Shown piece after piece: positions 36,965 to 46,482 of a DNA stretch of 64,000 nt; position 1 is the stretch's first letter, and each line of letters begins with the position of its first letter. The notes below the pieces were generated by a model that saw only the letters and a program-made list of their open reading frames with translations, was not told the origin of the DNA and made no database searches. The stretch comes from JALSNL01 sp036479585 (GTDB taxonomy: Bacteria > Bacteroidota > Ignavibacteria > Ignavibacteriales > Melioribacteraceae), in assembly GCA_965224785.1 (NCBI GenBank), contig OZ245062.1, positions 3,162,001-3,226,000 of the forward strand. Direction: 5' to 3'. The position numbers and the translations under genes were made by a program.

Positions 36965-37813
36965 TTATTTTTCTATAATTCCTTGTCCTATCATTAATAG
37001 TATTGCTGCTCCAGCTATAATTCTGTAAAATACAAATACAAATGTTGAATTGCTTCTTAAAAATTTCAACAAAAAACTAATTGTTAAATAACCACTTATG
37101 CCAGAAACAATTGTTGCAATTGTTAGTGCAATAATTCCATCCGTATCAATAAATTCTAAAGCTTCGTAAAGCTCTAACAGTCCACTTCCTAAAATTGCTG
37201 GAACGCTTAATAGGAATGAAAACCTTGCAGCAGTTTCTCTTTTAAGGCCTAAAAATATTCCTGCAGTTATTGTTGTTCCAGAACGAGATGAACCTGGAAT
37301 TAAAGCGAATGATTGTGCAAAGCCAATTAACAATGCGTGATACCACTTTATATCTTTCAATTCTTTCGTAAACTTTCCAACTTTTTCTGCAAGTGCTAAA
37401 ATAATTCCAAACACAATTAGACTAATTGCTACTACTTGCAAATTTTTTGTAAACGCACCGTGTATTTCATCCTTAAAGCCAAGTCCAATTATTACAACCG
37501 GAATAGAACCTAGAATAATGAACCAACCCATTTTAGAATTTACTGACTGCTCGCTAAACTTCTTTCTCTTAAAAAGATTATCACTTAAAAAATCTTTTGT
37601 AATGTTCCAAAGATCATTCCAAAAATAAATTAAAATTGCAACAAGAGTACCAAGTTGTATAACAGCTATAAAAGATGTCCACCGTTCAGGATGATCTGGT
37701 GAAACTAAGTTCATAAGTTTACCGACCAACGTTAAATGCCCTGTACTACTAATTGGTAAAAATTCAGAAAGCCCCTGAACTATACCAAGAATTATTGCTT
37801 CAAATACACTCAC
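36965..37813 (-). CDS. uppP: Undecaprenyl-diphosphatase
   Basis: The 282 aa protein is the BacA type, with eight membrane helices. It recycles undecaprenyl pyrophosphate, the lipid carrier for peptidoglycan and O-antigen. Both diagnostic motifs are present: GLSEFLPISSTGHLTLVG (15-32) and ALIPGSSRSGTTITAG, which holds the catalytic arginine. It starts 20 bases after the small barrel-protein gene and may be transcribed with it. Confidence 0.96.
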   Translation of the reverse strand: MSVFEAIILGIVQGLSEFLPISSTGHLTLVGKLMNLVSPDHPERWTSFIAVIQLGTLVAILIYFWNDLWNITKDFLSDNLFKRKKFSEQSVNSKMGWFIILGSIPVVIIGLGFKDEIHGAFTKNLQVVAISLIVFGIILALAEKVGKFTKELKDIKWYHALLIGFAQSFALIPGSSRSGTTITAGIFLGLKRETAARFSFLLSVPAILGSGLLELYEALEFIDTDGIIALTIATIVSGISGYLTISFLLKFLRSNSTFVFVFYRIIAGAAILLMIGQGIIEK

Positions 37814-37833
37814 ACTTTCCCTTTGCTTTGTTC

Positions 37834-38451
37834 TTAAAAATAATAAACTGTTCCCAGCTTAAGCCCTACTCCTATTGAGTTTAAGCTTATAATGCTTCCA
37901 CCAAGTCCAAGTGTTTTAATTTCTCCAGGTAAATCATAACGTAATTCTCCGGCAATTAACGCATATAAATTTCCACTCAGTTTTGTATCGCCTTGTGCCT
38001 TAAATATAAAACCAATTCCGTTTGTTGAATAGTTACTAACACCTAACAATTTTTCTTCAGCTTGCACTATTCTAATTCCTGTACCAACTCCAAATTTAAT
38101 TTTATAACCAATTCCCTTCATAATATAATAGCCAATTATTGATGGCTTATGATGATTCAAACTTAAGTCATAAATTCCTAATCCAAAAGAAGAATTAAAT
38201 GAATAAATATTAAAGTTATACTCAACACCTAACTGATAATTTTCATTTAATTCATAACCTAACTCCATAAAAAAATCACCAGAACTATTGAAAGTATTTA
38301 ATCTATTAGTTTGGTTTGCAAAGTTTGAATTAAGATAAATTTCTAAATCATCTGAATTAAAAAAGGCTAACCCCATACCAGCTCCTAAATCAAACTGAGC
38401 AAAAGTATTTGATAAAACTAAAAGTTGAATAATTATTAAATATTTTTTCAA
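37834..38451 (-). CDS. Small outer-membrane beta-barrel protein, unknown function
   Basis: The 205 aa protein has a Sec signal (MKKYLIIIQLLVLSNTFA) and alternating aromatic/glycine strands (YQLGVEYNFNIYSFNSSFGL, GIGYKIKFGVGTGIRIV) ending in an aromatic terminal strand LKLGTVYYF, as outer-membrane barrels do. The family is not recognised. The start overlaps the flippase-like gene by 4 bases, so they are translationally coupled. Confidence 0.7.
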   Translation of the reverse strand: MKKYLIIIQLLVLSNTFAQFDLGAGMGLAFFNSDDLEIYLNSNFANQTNRLNTFNSSGDFFMELGYELNENYQLGVEYNFNIYSFNSSFGLGIYDLSLNHHKPSIIGYYIMKGIGYKIKFGVGTGIRIVQAEEKLLGVSNYSTNGIGFIFKAQGDTKLSGNLYALIAGELRYDLPGEIKTLGLGGSIISLNSIGVGLKLGTVYYF

Positions 38452-39521
38452 ACTGAGCTTGCCCTTTGCTTGAATACAGTTAAGAAATTAGCAGAAGGTT
38501 TATTTTGTGCTTCTTGTCTTTTATTAATTACATAAGTAAAAAATATAGTTGATAAAATAAATAGAACAACACTAGTTGTATGAGTTACTAAAGCATAAGC
38601 ACTACTAACATCTTGATCGAAATTAAACAAACTCATCAACACAAAGATTACAATTAAATGATACGAGCCAGTTGCTCCAGGCGTTGGTATTACAACTCCA
38701 AACGCACCTATGCTCATTACAATCCATGCCATAGCAAAATCAACATCATGTATATTTTCCATGCCCAAAATAAAAAAAGCAATATAAGATGTTAGTGCAT
38801 AGACTAACATAATAACAATTGAAAGTACAACAATATAAAAATAATTTTTAGCACTTTTTATACTTGTCAATCCATCAAGCAAAAGATGAAAAGCTCTTGC
38901 CAAAACTTCTGCCAATTTTGTTGAAAACTTACCGACAAAATTTGTTATAGCATTATAGAATCTTTCCTTAAATTTTATCAAAAGTAACAGAACAACCATA
39001 ACTCCAAAAATGCCTGCAAATCCTAAATAAACTGTTGAACGTAACCAAGTAATTTCAGTATAAAGATTGCCTGAATATATTGCCACACTGATAAGAACTG
39101 AAAAACCAAGAACCAAAATATCAATCACACGTTCAAGCACAATTGTTCCAATCATTGATGAACGAGAAATATCTTCCCATTTACCAACAAACAAACCTCT
39201 GTAAATTTCGCCTAACCTAGGGACAACACAATTGACGCCATAGCCCACCATTGTTGCCCCAAACAAGTTTAGAGTTGAAGTATCTTCTTTAACTGAACTA
39301 ATGATAACTTTCCACCTTACTGCTCGTAACCAATGCGAGAAAAACCAAACTGCCAAAAATATTAGATACCACTTGATTGACATATTTTTCAATATAGATA
39401 TTACTTCATCAAAGTTTGTGTTTCTAAAAGAGAAATATAGCAACACAACCATCAAAACTAATGGAAGTGTATAGCCAAATATTTTTTTTATTTGTGATGT
39501 ATTTGAACTATCTGAGGTCAA
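38448..39521 (-). CDS. LPG-synthase-TM / YbhN-like integral membrane protein
   Basis: The 357 aa protein has about eight membrane helices. Conserved features of the UPF0104/lysylphosphatidylglycerol synthase TM family are visible: FFSHWLRAVRWKVI, VNCVVPRLGEIYRGLFVGK, SSMIGTIVLERVIDILVLG and GVVIPTPGATGSYHLIV. Members are thought to flip or transport lipid-linked molecules, though the role is poorly defined. It overlaps lolA upstream by 14 bases and the barrel-protein gene downstream by 4. Confidence 0.85.
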   Translation of the reverse strand: MTSDSSNTSQIKKIFGYTLPLVLMVVLLYFSFRNTNFDEVISILKNMSIKWYLIFLAVWFFSHWLRAVRWKVIISSVKEDTSTLNLFGATMVGYGVNCVVPRLGEIYRGLFVGKWEDISRSSMIGTIVLERVIDILVLGFSVLISVAIYSGNLYTEITWLRSTVYLGFAGIFGVMVVLLLLIKFKERFYNAITNFVGKFSTKLAEVLARAFHLLLDGLTSIKSAKNYFYIVVLSIVIMLVYALTSYIAFFILGMENIHDVDFAMAWIVMSIGAFGVVIPTPGATGSYHLIVIFVLMSLFNFDQDVSSAYALVTHTTSVVLFILSTIFFTYVINKRQEAQNKPSANFLTVFKQRASSV

Positions 39522-40098
39522 TTATTTTATAGTCTCCGGTTTCATTAAATTTAAATAAGGAAGTTTTTAAACTTTTATTTATTTCAATGTTATTAAATAC
39601 AAATCCAAAAGTATTGTTGTTAAAATCTTTTACTTCTATTTTGCTAATTAAATTATTGTCTGTAATCCAAAGGTTGGCACTTTCAAAGTTAAGTTCAGTA
39701 TTCTCAGCCTTAAGAGTAACAAGTGTTTCTCCACCTCCTAAACTTCTTTCTGTAACTGTACATTTCCCAGGATAATTAAAAATATATTCTCGTAACGAAA
39801 ATGATAATGGATCATCTTCAATATTTGAAATTATTACTTTATCTCTTTTCTTATCCCAGTTCCAAATAGAAATTTCATCTGAGATTATTGTATTATTTTT
39901 AAGTTCAATTCTATATTTATCTTTTTGTGTAAAATAGAACTTTCCCTTCATACCTTCTTCATTATTGGTTAACTGAACAAAATCTGCTTGAAGGTTAGTT
40001 AAGCTATCAAACTTCTTTTGCAATTTTTCAACTGTGTTATTGTTTGTATCAACAAAACTAAGAACAACACTTAATATTATTACAAATAAATAATTCAT
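39508..40098 (-). CDS. lolA: Outer-membrane lipoprotein carrier protein LolA-like
   Basis: The 196 aa periplasmic protein has a short signal (MNYLFVIILSVVLSFVD) and the LolA fold pattern: KLQKKFDSLTNLQADFVQLT, GKFYFTQKDKYRIEL, and the closing SLFKFNETGDYKIIDL. It carries lipoproteins from the inner to the outer membrane. It starts 1 base after ftsK, repeating the ftsK-lolA adjacency seen in many Gram-negative bacteria. It overlaps the flippase-like gene by 14 bases. Confidence 0.88.
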   Translation of the reverse strand: MNYLFVIILSVVLSFVDTNNNTVEKLQKKFDSLTNLQADFVQLTNNEEGMKGKFYFTQKDKYRIELKNNTIISDEISIWNWDKKRDKVIISNIEDDPLSFSLREYIFNYPGKCTVTERSLGGGETLVTLKAENTELNFESANLWITDNNLISKIEVKDFNNNTFGFVFNNIEINKSLKTSLFKFNETGDYKIIDLR

Positions 40099-40099
40099 T

Positions 40100-42577
40100 T
40101 TACAGTGACCTAAAAATTGTTTCTAGAGCTTCTTCGCTATCTACATAAACTTCTCTTGCTTTGCTACCTTCCGAGGGACCAACAATACCAGCCTCTTCAA
40201 GCTGATCAACAATTCTTGCTGCACGCGAGTAACCAAGTTTTAATCTTCGTTGTAACAATGAAACCGAACCTTGTTGATGACTAACAATAACCCTTGCAGC
40301 ATCTTGGAACATATCATCCATATCGGTTAAAAAGTTGTTTTGTTCAGCTGTCTTCTTTTCGAACAAAGATGGTAAAAGATATCTACGCGAGAAACCTTTT
40401 TGCGTATAAATATAGTTTGTTATTTTTTCAACTTCTTCTGTTGAGATAAAAGCATTTTGCATTCTAATTGGCTTTGGAACTCCACTTGGAAGAAACAACA
40501 TATCACCACGTCCTAATAATTGTTCAGCTCCGTTCATATCCAGAATAGTTCTGGAATCAACCTTGGTTGCAACTTGGTATGCAATTCTTGCTGGAAAGTT
40601 TGCTTTTATAATTCCGGTAATTACATTTACCGAAGGTCGCTGAGTTGCCACAACCATATGAATACCAACTGCACGTGCAAGTTGTGCTATACGAGCTATC
40701 GGAGCTTCCACTTCTTTTCCAGATGTCATCATTAAATCTGCAAGCTCATCTATAACCACAACAATATATGGCAACTTGTAGTGCTTCATCTTATCAGTAT
40801 TTTGTGGAATGGCTTTTGGGTTATCCATTTTTTTGTTATAATCTACCAAATGTCTAACACCAAGTTTAGCTAACTTGTCGTATCTTTTTTCCATTTCAAT
40901 TTCAACAGCTTTCAGGGCTATCAAAGCATTTTGCGGAGTTGTAATTATTTCTTCATCAATATCTGGCGATACAGCTAAATAATGTTTGTTTAATCTTCTA
41001 TAAAAAGATAGCTCAATTTTTTTAGGATCAATAATTACAAATTTTACTTCCGAAGGTTTTTTGGAATAAATTAAACTAGTGATGAGCATATTTATACCAA
41101 CACTTTTTCCAGCGCCAGTTGCTCCGGCAACTAACAAGTGAGGCATCTTTGCTAAATCTGCAACAAACTTTTCACCAATAATTGTTTTTCCAAGTGCAAT
41201 AGGTAAATCAGCATCGGACGTATTTAAACCATCTAAAACAGAACGTCCACTAACCATTGATGGTTTTGCATTTGGAATTTCAACACCAATTGCACTCTTA
41301 CCAGGAATAGGAGCAATAATTCTAATTCCTCTAGCTGCAAGTGCTAAGGCAATATCATTTTCCAGACTTACAATTTTACTAATTTTTACTCCGGGAGCGG
41401 GAACAATTTCATATAATGTTACTACGGGGCCGGGAGTTACGGAGATGTCTTCAATATCTATATCAAATAATTTTAATTTTGCTTTAAGAAGTTCTGCATT
41501 TTGTTTTAGTTCTATATCAGAGACTGGAGTAGATTCATCTTTGGAGTAATCAAGTAAATTTAGATGTGGTAAATTAAATTTTAATTTCTCTTCCCATTGA
41601 TAAGGAAGCTCATCTTCTTCTTCAATATCATTTATAGATATTATATCTTCCTCTTCTTTGTCCATTTTCGATTTAGCAGAAATTACTTCCGGCTCAATTT
41701 GTTGTTCTTGAACAACAGGTTCAGGGGTATCTGATTTAACAATTCTTATTTTTGTTTCTTTTGGTCCTTCTGGAATATCTTCTTCAGCATTTGCCTTAGA
41801 CTCAACAACTTTCTTTTTTTTACTCTTAAGATTTTTAATTTTATCTAAATTACTTTCAGCTGTTTCAGTAAACTCTTTATTTATTTTTATTCCGGTTGCC
41901 TTAGTTTTTTCTATTGATGTGTTAAATAAATTTGTAATAAAATTCCTTGCAGTTCTAAACCTTATATCAAAAGCCACGAATAAGGCAATGAACATTCCGG
42001 CACCAATTACTATTATGCTACCTAAAACTCCAAGCAATCTACCCATTGCTCCGCCAAAAAAATCTCCGATATTTCCAGCCCACTCATAGTGATTTTGCAA
42101 AAGTCCAGGATTAGGATTTAATCTTAAGACTCCAAAAAGAGTAGCAAATATTACTCCACCAATTAAAAAGAAATTTGTAAGATTAAGTGCAAGTCTTTTA
42201 TCTGCATCTTTTAAAATTGTGTAACCCCAAATAAATAATACAACTGGAATCACAAATGAGAAGTAGCCAATAGTTGAATTTATTAGGAAGTGCGAAATGT
42301 AAGCTCCAACAATACCAAGCCAATTGTGAGTGCTTTCTGCTCTCTGAAGAAAATCCGGATTAGTTGAGAACACATTAAAAATATCTGTAAAAGTAAAACT
42401 TAGTTTTGCTTGATCTAATCTTGAATAAGAAAAAATACTGAGCAACATCAACACTGCGGCAACAAGTAAAAATATTCCCGCTAACTTTTTCTTTTTCTCC
42501 AAAGAGAGTATGAAAAAAGTTTGCTCGCTAACTTTTGGTTTGTTTTTTGTATTAGTATTTTTTCTTCTTTTAGCCAT
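40100..42577 (-). CDS. ftsK: DNA translocase FtsK
   Basis: The 825 aa protein has four or five N-terminal membrane helices (about 30-205), an acidic/basic linker (about 230-330), a RecA-like motor with Walker A AGATGAGKSVGINML near residue 485, Walker B IVVVIDELADLM, and a C-terminal gamma winged helix (GSVSLLQRRLKLGYSRAARI) that reads KOPS. It pumps chromosomal DNA at the septum and activates XerCD, so xerD in this window is a functional partner. The linker is short compared with E. coli FtsK. Confidence 0.96.
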   Translation of the reverse strand: MAKRRKNTNTKNKPKVSEQTFFILSLEKKKKLAGIFLLVAAVLMLLSIFSYSRLDQAKLSFTFTDIFNVFSTNPDFLQRAESTHNWLGIVGAYISHFLINSTIGYFSFVIPVVLFIWGYTILKDADKRLALNLTNFFLIGGVIFATLFGVLRLNPNPGLLQNHYEWAGNIGDFFGGAMGRLLGVLGSIIVIGAGMFIALFVAFDIRFRTARNFITNLFNTSIEKTKATGIKINKEFTETAESNLDKIKNLKSKKKKVVESKANAEEDIPEGPKETKIRIVKSDTPEPVVQEQQIEPEVISAKSKMDKEEEDIISINDIEEEDELPYQWEEKLKFNLPHLNLLDYSKDESTPVSDIELKQNAELLKAKLKLFDIDIEDISVTPGPVVTLYEIVPAPGVKISKIVSLENDIALALAARGIRIIAPIPGKSAIGVEIPNAKPSMVSGRSVLDGLNTSDADLPIALGKTIIGEKFVADLAKMPHLLVAGATGAGKSVGINMLITSLIYSKKPSEVKFVIIDPKKIELSFYRRLNKHYLAVSPDIDEEIITTPQNALIALKAVEIEMEKRYDKLAKLGVRHLVDYNKKMDNPKAIPQNTDKMKHYKLPYIVVVIDELADLMMTSGKEVEAPIARIAQLARAVGIHMVVATQRPSVNVITGIIKANFPARIAYQVATKVDSRTILDMNGAEQLLGRGDMLFLPSGVPKPIRMQNAFISTEEVEKITNYIYTQKGFSRRYLLPSLFEKKTAEQNNFLTDMDDMFQDAARVIVSHQQGSVSLLQRRLKLGYSRAARIVDQLEEAGIVGPSEGSKAREVYVDSEEALETIFRSL

Positions 42578-42607
42578 TTACTTTTCGTTATGATTTTTTA
42601 CTTTCGT

Positions 42608-42712
42608 TGTCATATTGAAAGAGTTTGCTTCTTGAACGACTGAAATATCTCTAGCATTAATAGTTTTGAGATTCTTCATTCGACCAAAAACGTCTTCATT
42701 CAGAATGACAAA
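42608..42712. repeat. Family B repeat (TGTCATATTGAAAGAG...CAGAATGACAAA), copy 1
   Basis: It shares with 52412-52512 the blocks TGTCATATTGAAAGAGT, CGACTGAAATATCTC, GAGATTCTTCA and ATTCAGAATGACAAA in the same order and spacing. The ends are the TGTCAT/ATGACA termini also seen in families A and C. It fills the gap upstream of ftsK. Confidence 0.75.
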
Positions 42713-42748
42713 GTTGAATTTCATTGTTTCCAAATACCAATTTTCTTT

Positions 42749-43456
42749 TTATATCTTCACAACTCCATCAACATATTGTGGAACAATAGTACAAGTATCT
42801 TCTTTCGATGCAAAAGTAATGTCAGCTTCAAAACCTTTTCCAATAAGATTTTTTCCATGGTCACTTTCACTTAACATTTTTTTAAGTCTGCGTTTATTTT
42901 TTTTATAAAGAAGCAAACAAGTATTAGATGCATCATCTAGCTCAACATTTTTTTTAACTTCAAGAACTTTATTAATCATCATTCCTGCACAAATGGAGTC
43001 TTCAAGACAGTACATTCCATTATTACCAGAGCATAAAATTTCTAAATCTTGTTTTGTCTTGAGAACATTTTTTACGACACTACTTCCATTACAAAATGAA
43101 CCAACAAATAAATTATCAGAAAACTTTGCTCTTACTAAAGCTTTTGAACCATTGGTTGTAAACAAAATTATTGACTTACCTTTAACAGCTTCTTCTGTAT
43201 ATTCCAAAGGAGAATTACCAAAAGTAAATCCTTCAATTTTTTCTGCATTTCTTTCTCCACCTAATAGCATTTGTCCGCCAGCAGAAACTTTCATTGCAAA
43301 CTCAATAGAGCTAACCGGAATAATTTCTTTTGCACCATTGTTCAAAGCATTAACTATTGTGGTTGTTGCACGCAAAACATCAATTACAACAGTTGTTTTT
43401 TTTGTGAAGTATAATTCTTCAACATTTAGTGGAGATAGAAGCGTTCGTATTTTCAT
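42749..43456 (-). CDS. comB: 2-phosphosulfolactate phosphatase-like protein (ComB family)
   Basis: The 235 aa protein carries the ComB family pattern: TVVIDVLRATTTIVNALNNG near the N-terminus, GGERNAEKIEGFTFGNSPLE and LFTTNGSKALVRA. In methanogens ComB removes phosphate from 2-phosphosulfolactate during coenzyme M synthesis. Bacterial homologues are widespread and may serve sulfolactate metabolism or another phosphatase role. No comA/comC neighbours are present, so the physiological role is open. The gene stands between repeat-filled gaps. Confidence 0.85.
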   Translation of the reverse strand: MKIRTLLSPLNVEELYFTKKTTVVIDVLRATTTIVNALNNGAKEIIPVSSIEFAMKVSAGGQMLLGGERNAEKIEGFTFGNSPLEYTEEAVKGKSIILFTTNGSKALVRAKFSDNLFVGSFCNGSSVVKNVLKTKQDLEILCSGNNGMYCLEDSICAGMMINKVLEVKKNVELDDASNTCLLLYKKNKRRLKKMLSESDHGKNLIGKGFEADITFASKEDTCTIVPQYVDGVVKI

Positions 43457-43470
43457 AGTTTTTATTTTTT

Positions 43471-43530
43471 CTTAATCGTAATCACGTTTTTGTTGTTAAA
43501 GGAAAAGAAAAGTGAGTAAGATTATGATAT
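43471..43530. repeat. Family D imperfect inverted repeat, short copy
   Basis: CTTAATCGTAATCACG at the left and GTGAGTAAGATTATGATA at the right resemble the two arms of 24155-24245. The TGTTGTTAAAGG loop differs. It is followed after 50 bases by a family A element. Confidence 0.4.
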
Positions 43531-43581
43531 TTTTATTTTCTAAAAACTTCTCAATTCATAACAACAAATTTTTCTTTTAGT

Positions 43582-43660
43582 TTGTCATTCTCGAATGTTG
43601 TTATCGAGAATCTATATAATTATAAACAACTGGATTCCCAGTCAAGCTGAGAATGACAAA
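43582..43660. repeat. Family A fold-back repeat
   Basis: The stem TCTCGA...TCGAGA encloses ATGTTGTTA, followed by CTGGATTCCCAGTCAAGCTG and AGAATGACAAA. Same design as 24028-24106 but with both sides of the stem changed. It ends 4 bases from the gcvT stop codon. Confidence 0.75.
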
Positions 43661-43664
43661 TTTT

Positions 43665-44741
43665 TCACACAAAAGGTAACTTAGTTACTTTTGATTCAAC
43701 TTCTTTATTTCGGATAATTACGTTTACAATTGTATCTACTTTAGCAAACTCAGTTTCAATATAAGCTAAAGCTATTGGTTTTTCAAGAATTGGACTTACC
43801 GTTCCACTTGTTATTTTGCCAACACTTTTACCATTTACCTTAACTTCATAATCTTTTCTTGGGAAAACTTTTGTATCGAATATTAATGGAACGAGTTTTC
43901 TTTTTATTCCATTCTCTTTTTGTTCAACAAGAACTTCTCTTCCAATGAAGTCTCCTTTTTTCAATTTTGTAATCCAACCTAAGTTAGCTTCCAAAGTTGT
44001 TGTTGTTTCATCTATATCATTTCCATAAAGACAAAAACCTTTTTCCAATCTAAGAGAATCTCTACTTGCCAAACCACAAGGTGTTATATCAAATTCTTTT
44101 CCAGCTTCAAAAATAGCTTCCCAAATTTTTTCAGCTTCTTCAACTGAACTTTTAAAATATAATTCAAATCCCAGTTCGCCTGTATAACCAGTTCGAGAGA
44201 CAATTACATCAACATTAAATATTTTGAAATTTACAAAACTATAATAAGCTAAATCAATTTCTTGATTTAACATTTTCTCAATTACCTTTTGCGAATTTGG
44301 GCCTTGTACAGCAAGCAATGAGTAATCATCAGATTCATCAAGTATATCAACACCAAAAGAGTTATTTTTTTTCATCCACTCAAAATCTTTATCTTTATTT
44401 GCTCCATTCACAACAAGCATATATTCTTCATCTAATATTTTATAAACTAATAAATCATCAACAATTCCACCGTTCTCATAACACATTGCAGAGTATTGTA
44501 CTTTCCCAACTTCAAGATTGCTTGCATTGCTAACTGTTATATGTTGAACAAAATCTAAAGCCTTTTTTCCTTTGATGAAAATTTCACCCATATGCGATAC
44601 ATCAAAAACTCCAACAGAATTTCTCACGGCTTTATGTTCAGCAATGATTGATGAATATTGGACTGGCATTTCGAATCCAGCAAAATCAACTAATTTTGCT
44701 CCATACTTTTTATGGATATTATAAAATTTTGTTTGTTTCAT
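43665..44741 (-). CDS. gcvT: Aminomethyltransferase (glycine cleavage T protein)
   Basis: The 358 aa protein has the full GcvT plan: MPVQYSSIIAEHKAVRNSVG, VGVFDVSHMGEIFIKG, SRTGYTGELGFELYF and LRLEKGFCLYGNDIDETTT. It transfers the methylene group of glycine to tetrahydrofolate. The C-terminal barrel ends KVTKLPFV. No gcvH or gcvP is adjacent, so the complex is encoded at scattered loci. The paralogues DMGDH and YgfZ are less likely given the length and intact motifs. Confidence 0.95.
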   Translation of the reverse strand: MKQTKFYNIHKKYGAKLVDFAGFEMPVQYSSIIAEHKAVRNSVGVFDVSHMGEIFIKGKKALDFVQHITVSNASNLEVGKVQYSAMCYENGGIVDDLLVYKILDEEYMLVVNGANKDKDFEWMKKNNSFGVDILDESDDYSLLAVQGPNSQKVIEKMLNQEIDLAYYSFVNFKIFNVDVIVSRTGYTGELGFELYFKSSVEEAEKIWEAIFEAGKEFDITPCGLASRDSLRLEKGFCLYGNDIDETTTTLEANLGWITKLKKGDFIGREVLVEQKENGIKRKLVPLIFDTKVFPRKDYEVKVNGKSVGKITSGTVSPILEKPIALAYIETEFAKVDTIVNVIIRNKEVESKVTKLPFV

Positions 44742-44775
44742 TTTGTCTTCAATTTAATAATTTTGTCATTCTGTT

Positions 44776-46332
44776 CTACGTAAGCTTCTCTCCGGTTTGA
44801 GTTGCAAGAATCTCAAATGTTTGTGGACTCACTTGTTCGGTTTCTTCTAACCTAATTCTTAAAAAATATTTGAGCTGCATTTTACTCAATATTGATATCA
44901 TTCCAATTCTTAATTCTTTACTTAGCGATGGATGAATTCTCAACGTTAAACTACGAACTCCACCTTGCGTTTTATATCGTTTAAGCCAACTATCTATATC
45001 GTGAATGACAGTTGATTTTTTTGTTAGCAAACCAGTACCACTACAATATGGGCAAGCTTCTGTAATAGATTGAATAATATTTTGCCTTACTCTTTGACGT
45101 GTGATTTGAATAATTCCAAAATCTGTCATTGGCAACAATGCAATTTTTGCTCTGTCTTTTCTAAACTCTTTTCTTAACTCATCATAAACTTTTTTTCTAT
45201 TTTTATCTTCCGCCAAATCTATAAAATCAATTACTAACAATCCGCCAATATCCCTTAGTCTTAATTGTCTTACAATTTCACGAGCAGCTTCTAAGTCTGT
45301 TTTAAGTGAATTTAATTCTTGCTCTTTTTTGGCTGCGTACCTTCCACTATTTACATCAATAACAGTCATAGCTTCGGTATGTTCAATTACAATGTGTCCA
45401 CCACTTGGCATTGAAACTTTTCTACCCATTAAAACTTTAACTTGTTGTTCAACCTTAAAAGCGTCGAAAATTGGTACGTTAGACTTATAATAATCAATCT
45501 TGTCAACTAATTCAGGTTGAACTTGTAAAACATAATCACGCGTTTCTTTATATAAATTTTTTGAATCGATAAAAACATTAGAAACGTTAGCTGTAAATAA
45601 ATCTCTAATAACACTTGATGTGGTAGTTAAATCTGAGTAAATAATTTTTGGTGGAGATGCATCTTTCACTTTGTCTTGAACATCTTGCCAAGTTTTCACA
45701 AGATATTTCAAGTCACTTTCCAACGCACTTTCTTCTTGAGCTTTTGCAGCAGTTCGTATAATTATTCCACAATTATCTGGCAATATACTTCTTGCCATAG
45801 ATTTTAATCGTCTTCTTTCTTTGTAGTCAGATATTTTTTTTGAGATTCCAATTTTGCTATCGAACGGAATTAAGACACAAAATCTACCTGGAATTGAAAG
45901 TGCTGAAGAAATACGTACACCTTTATTTGCAACAGGTTCTTTAATAACTTGTACAAGTATTTCTTGACCCTTACGAAGACGCGGAATTTGATTTATACTT
46001 TGCTGCTGTTGGTTTGAATGGTTTTTACTTTTCTCTTTTCCTTTACCTTCTTTGTCATCTACACTAATTTCATCATCGTCAAGAACTGATTGAAAGTCTT
46101 TAAAAGTATCACCAATATCGGAAAAATGTAAAAAGGCATCATGCTTAAGTCCTATGTCAACAAAAGCCGCTTTAATACCGGGTAAAACTCTGGCAATTTT
46201 ACCAAAATAAATAGTGCCAACCATCCTTCTTTTTTCAGGATGATCAACAAAAAAATCTACCAACTTTCCATCTTCTATAATAGCAACTCTATTTTGAGAA
46301 GCGGAAGAATTGATTATAATATCTTTCTGCAT
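44776..46332 (-). CDS. rng: Ribonuclease G/E
   Basis: The 518 aa single-strand endoribonuclease has the N-terminal S1 domain (about 37-150), interrupted by a Lys/Gln-rich insert (KEKSKNHSNQQQQSI). The catalytic DNase-I-like part contains TVIDVNSGRYAAKKEQELNS and LLVIDFIDLAEDKNRKK, whose aspartates bind Mg. The CPYCSGTGLL zinc-link joins dimers. Without the long RNase E tail, it is RNase G-like. It processes rRNA and decays mRNA. pnp is close by, which fits RNA turnover. Confidence 0.93.
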   Translation of the reverse strand: MQKDIIINSSASQNRVAIIEDGKLVDFFVDHPEKRRMVGTIYFGKIARVLPGIKAAFVDIGLKHDAFLHFSDIGDTFKDFQSVLDDDEISVDDKEGKGKEKSKNHSNQQQQSINQIPRLRKGQEILVQVIKEPVANKGVRISSALSIPGRFCVLIPFDSKIGISKKISDYKERRRLKSMARSILPDNCGIIIRTAAKAQEESALESDLKYLVKTWQDVQDKVKDASPPKIIYSDLTTTSSVIRDLFTANVSNVFIDSKNLYKETRDYVLQVQPELVDKIDYYKSNVPIFDAFKVEQQVKVLMGRKVSMPSGGHIVIEHTEAMTVIDVNSGRYAAKKEQELNSLKTDLEAAREIVRQLRLRDIGGLLVIDFIDLAEDKNRKKVYDELRKEFRKDRAKIALLPMTDFGIIQITRQRVRQNIIQSITEACPYCSGTGLLTKKSTVIHDIDSWLKRYKTQGGVRSLTLRIHPSLSKELRIGMISILSKMQLKYFLRIRLEETEQVSPQTFEILATQTGEKLT

Positions 46333-46482
46333 AAAAACTCGCTTGTATAAGTTCTTCGAGTTATTCTAAAGAAAGTTAGAAAATATATTATCGCTTATGA
46401 ATTCTTAAGTAAATACTTTAGCATAAAACTGTTTTAATTGTGTTATAAATAACACCAAAATTTTTGAATTCTAAAAATATTT

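Noticed and set aside
44762..44785. Possible family A terminus (TTGTCATTCTG) at the end of the RNase G gene
   Set aside because: Only about 10 bases match and no opposite end was found; chance or a decayed remnant cannot be told apart.
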